A DNA stretch of 64,000 nt. It comes from Proteles cristata cristata. Taxonomy: Eukaryota > Chordata > Mammalia > Carnivora > Hyaenidae. The stretch is taken from NCBI GenBank assembly GCA_017311185.1, contig JAESUZ010004822.1:372001-436000 (forward strand), given 5' to 3'. Shown piece after piece: positions 50,297 to 53,200 of this stretch. Each line of letters begins with the position of its first letter. Positions within the stretch are counted from its first letter, which is position 1. Position numbers and translations under genes: made by a program. The notes beneath the pieces are model-generated. The model saw nothing but the letters and a program-made list of their open reading frames with translations, did no database searches and was not told where the DNA came from.

Positions 50297-53200
50297 ACCC
50301 CACAGACCAGGAGCAGGGGGAGTCTCTCCCTCGTTTCCCCCTCCCCCCACCTGCAGTCCACACCGGGTGGGGTTCTCCATTGAGCCGGCGCCCCGCAGGG
50401 CTGGGAAGCGGCCAGTTAGGGAGACAGGGCAGGACAGGCCACACACAGATACAGGCTCACACAATTCAATTCCATTATTGTCCACTCTTTCCCCCACTTA
50501 ATTATTGTCTTTTTTTTAACATATGATTTGAGTTTTTTTTGTCTCCATCCTTAAGATTTTTTTTTTTAAGGACAGCAAAGCAGAGAAAAAAAATACTGCC
50601 AGCCCCTCTCTAACTGCGTTAACTCCCTTACAGGCCAGAGGACACGCGCATTTCTAGGTATGGAGTGTGACAATAACAATGACTTTGGCATCGCAAGCGT
50701 GAAAGCACTGGACAATAAGCTGTGCCCTGAGGTCTGCTTACCCGGTGAGTGGCAGTCTGCTGAACATGAACTTGGTGGGAGATGCTCCCCTGCCCGCACC
50801 CCTACGCTCACCCTGGGCCACCCGTCCCCTGCCCTGCCCTTCCTGCCAAAAGGCATGGGCTGTACTAGGCTGCTGGAAGCCAGATGCTGAAAGGAAGTGA
50901 GGAGGCCTTGGGAGAGTCCTTGAACTTTGTGCAGAGAGCACACCCTACTCTGAGCAAGGATATTAGAACAGGATGGACAGGAGTAAAACACCCCCTCTTT
51001 CCGAATTGGCCTGACCGAGCAGCCGTCCACCCCCTTTCTGCAGGCCCCTTGGCGGGTAGCCTGGTCTTGTTTTCATCAACGGAAGTGTGAGGCAGACCCC
51101 GCCTCCCTAAGAAGATCTTGGAAAGATAGCCTGAGCCTTTGGAAAGGGGATCCGTAGCTCCTCCAAAGGAGGAACAGGAAGGAATTTGAAAGCTGACATT
51201 TTTTAAACCAGGAACTGGTTTTGTGAACCAGTGAGCTTTGGGTTACCAGTTGCATTGTCCTTACCAGACATGGATCCCAAAGGAAAGGTCAGGGGTCAAG
51301 GGTGACTGTGCTCCCCGGACCCTACCTTTAAGTTGGGTCAGGACTTTCGATAGGCCCCGTTTTTCCTTCTTCTGAGCCTACCCCAGGACACCTTCCTATG
51401 CAGGAATCGTGTTCATCCCCTGAGCGCTCACCCCTTCTAGTCCATGTGCTCGTGCAAGGGCTCCATGAACCCCTCCTCCGAAGCCGAGTCTCACCCGGGG
51501 GGACTAGGTCAGAACCACCCTCCTGGCTTCACAGCAGAGATCATCATCCACGTCGTGGCATTTGTGATCTCAGTATTCCCTGAAATGGAGACTTAAGTGA
51601 GCTTCAGAACGGCCACGTCACGTCATGGGTCCAGTGCTTTACTCGCTCAGCGAAGCAGCCAGAGGCGTCGGGGCAGCGCAGCCTCCTGTGCTGGCCGCTC
51701 TCCGGCAGCCTGGGAGCGACCCGGGGCCTTGCACGCCCTGCCCCACACAGTCTTGCGGCGGGAAGCCGTGATCCCCAGAAGACGCTTTCTCCAGCCTTTC
51801 AAAGGCCTCTCCGGTTGTTTTTGATCTAGTGTGTCCTGCACATACTGCCCAGGACTCTTCGTGTTCAGTGAGGCCAAAAGATGCCGTGTCAGGCCTGGAC
51901 TGGAGCCGTGGGGCCCAGGCACACTTCACTTCCTGCCTTCCCACTCCGCATCTTGCTTCCGTCTGTCCGTTTGTTTTTCACGTCTTTTTGCCAAACGTAA
52001 ATCTGTCTGTCTGGTTTGTTTCTTTTGAAGCTCATTTATGTTATGTAGACCCCGTATGGAAGTTCATGTTCACTCCGTGCCAGCACTGTCCCCCACTCTC
52101 TCCCCCGCCCCAGCCATGCTGTGCCTGACACCAAGCTTTCTGGGCGTGCGCACATGCCAGAGGCTCCTGCCTCGGTCTCGGTCGTAACTGGCGAGGGCCT
52201 GCGTTCGATAGGAGATCTTCCGAGAAAGAGATATTTGTCACAATAGATGAGTCCCCGTTCCACCAGCAACGGGGATGCTTCCGTGCCAGCCGTTCTGACG
52301 GGGAGTCGTTTGGAATTGGCATATCCTGGGGCACGAGTCGGGAAAGTTGACATCTCTGTCCTCTCTGCCCTGTGTCTGTGGCGGCTCGCCAGCAGCCATC
52401 CTTCTGCTTGGCTCCTGTCTCCCTCGAGGGGCTCCCCCACGCACCCCCGTTTTTCAGCAGAGGGAGCTGTGGGGGGCGGTTTTAGCCAACCATGCTGGTG
52501 GAAACTGGCTTCGTTCCTTCCGCTTCCACCTCCCCCCACTCCCTCTGACCACCCTGCTTGTTGATATTTATTCCACTTACGGGATTGCGGGACAGGTTCC
52601 TTACGGGTCCCTCGAGAGCCAGCATGCTGAGGTTAAGCTGGGTTCACAGTCCAGGCCAGACGTGCAGCCAGATGCCTGTGACGCCTGTCGGGAGGGCGAC
52701 TCGGGTATAAGCACCAGAGGTGTCCCCTTGTACTCTGTCACCGCAGGTCTCGAGGGCTCTTAAGGGAGAGGGAAAGCGCATCTGCTTTCTCGGCAAAATG
52801 TTCCTCCAGTTCTCCTGGTAGCTGCGGGCTGGGGAACTCTCTGGAAGCGTCTGTTGGGTTAATAACAGGAGTATCCACTTTGGTAGGTCCTGTGGAATAA
52901 ATAGGCCTCTTCCCGCTCAGCTATTAAATCCAGACGGCATCCTCTGGGTGCTCGCAGGCTGGCTCGGCTCCGTGTCCTGCGGCCTTCAGGACAGCTTCTC
53001 AGGCACTTGGTCTTTGCTCTGTTTCCCTCTCCACGCAGCGTCGCTCCCATCACGGAGAGCCACGCTCCCTTTACGGAGAGCCGATGAGAAGCGGAGCCAA
53101 GGGGAGCATCCCGCGCTGTCCACCTGCCCCATGCCGCGCTCCCCATGCTCACGCGCGCTCTGCTGGGAGACCCGGCCCATGACGAAGACCACGCAGGTGT

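Noticed and set aside
50660..50890. 76-codon open frame starting inside exon 18 and running into intron 18
   Set aside because: Its first half is the real exon; it then reads through a good gtgagtgg donor, and the conserved C terminus is encoded by exon 19 instead.
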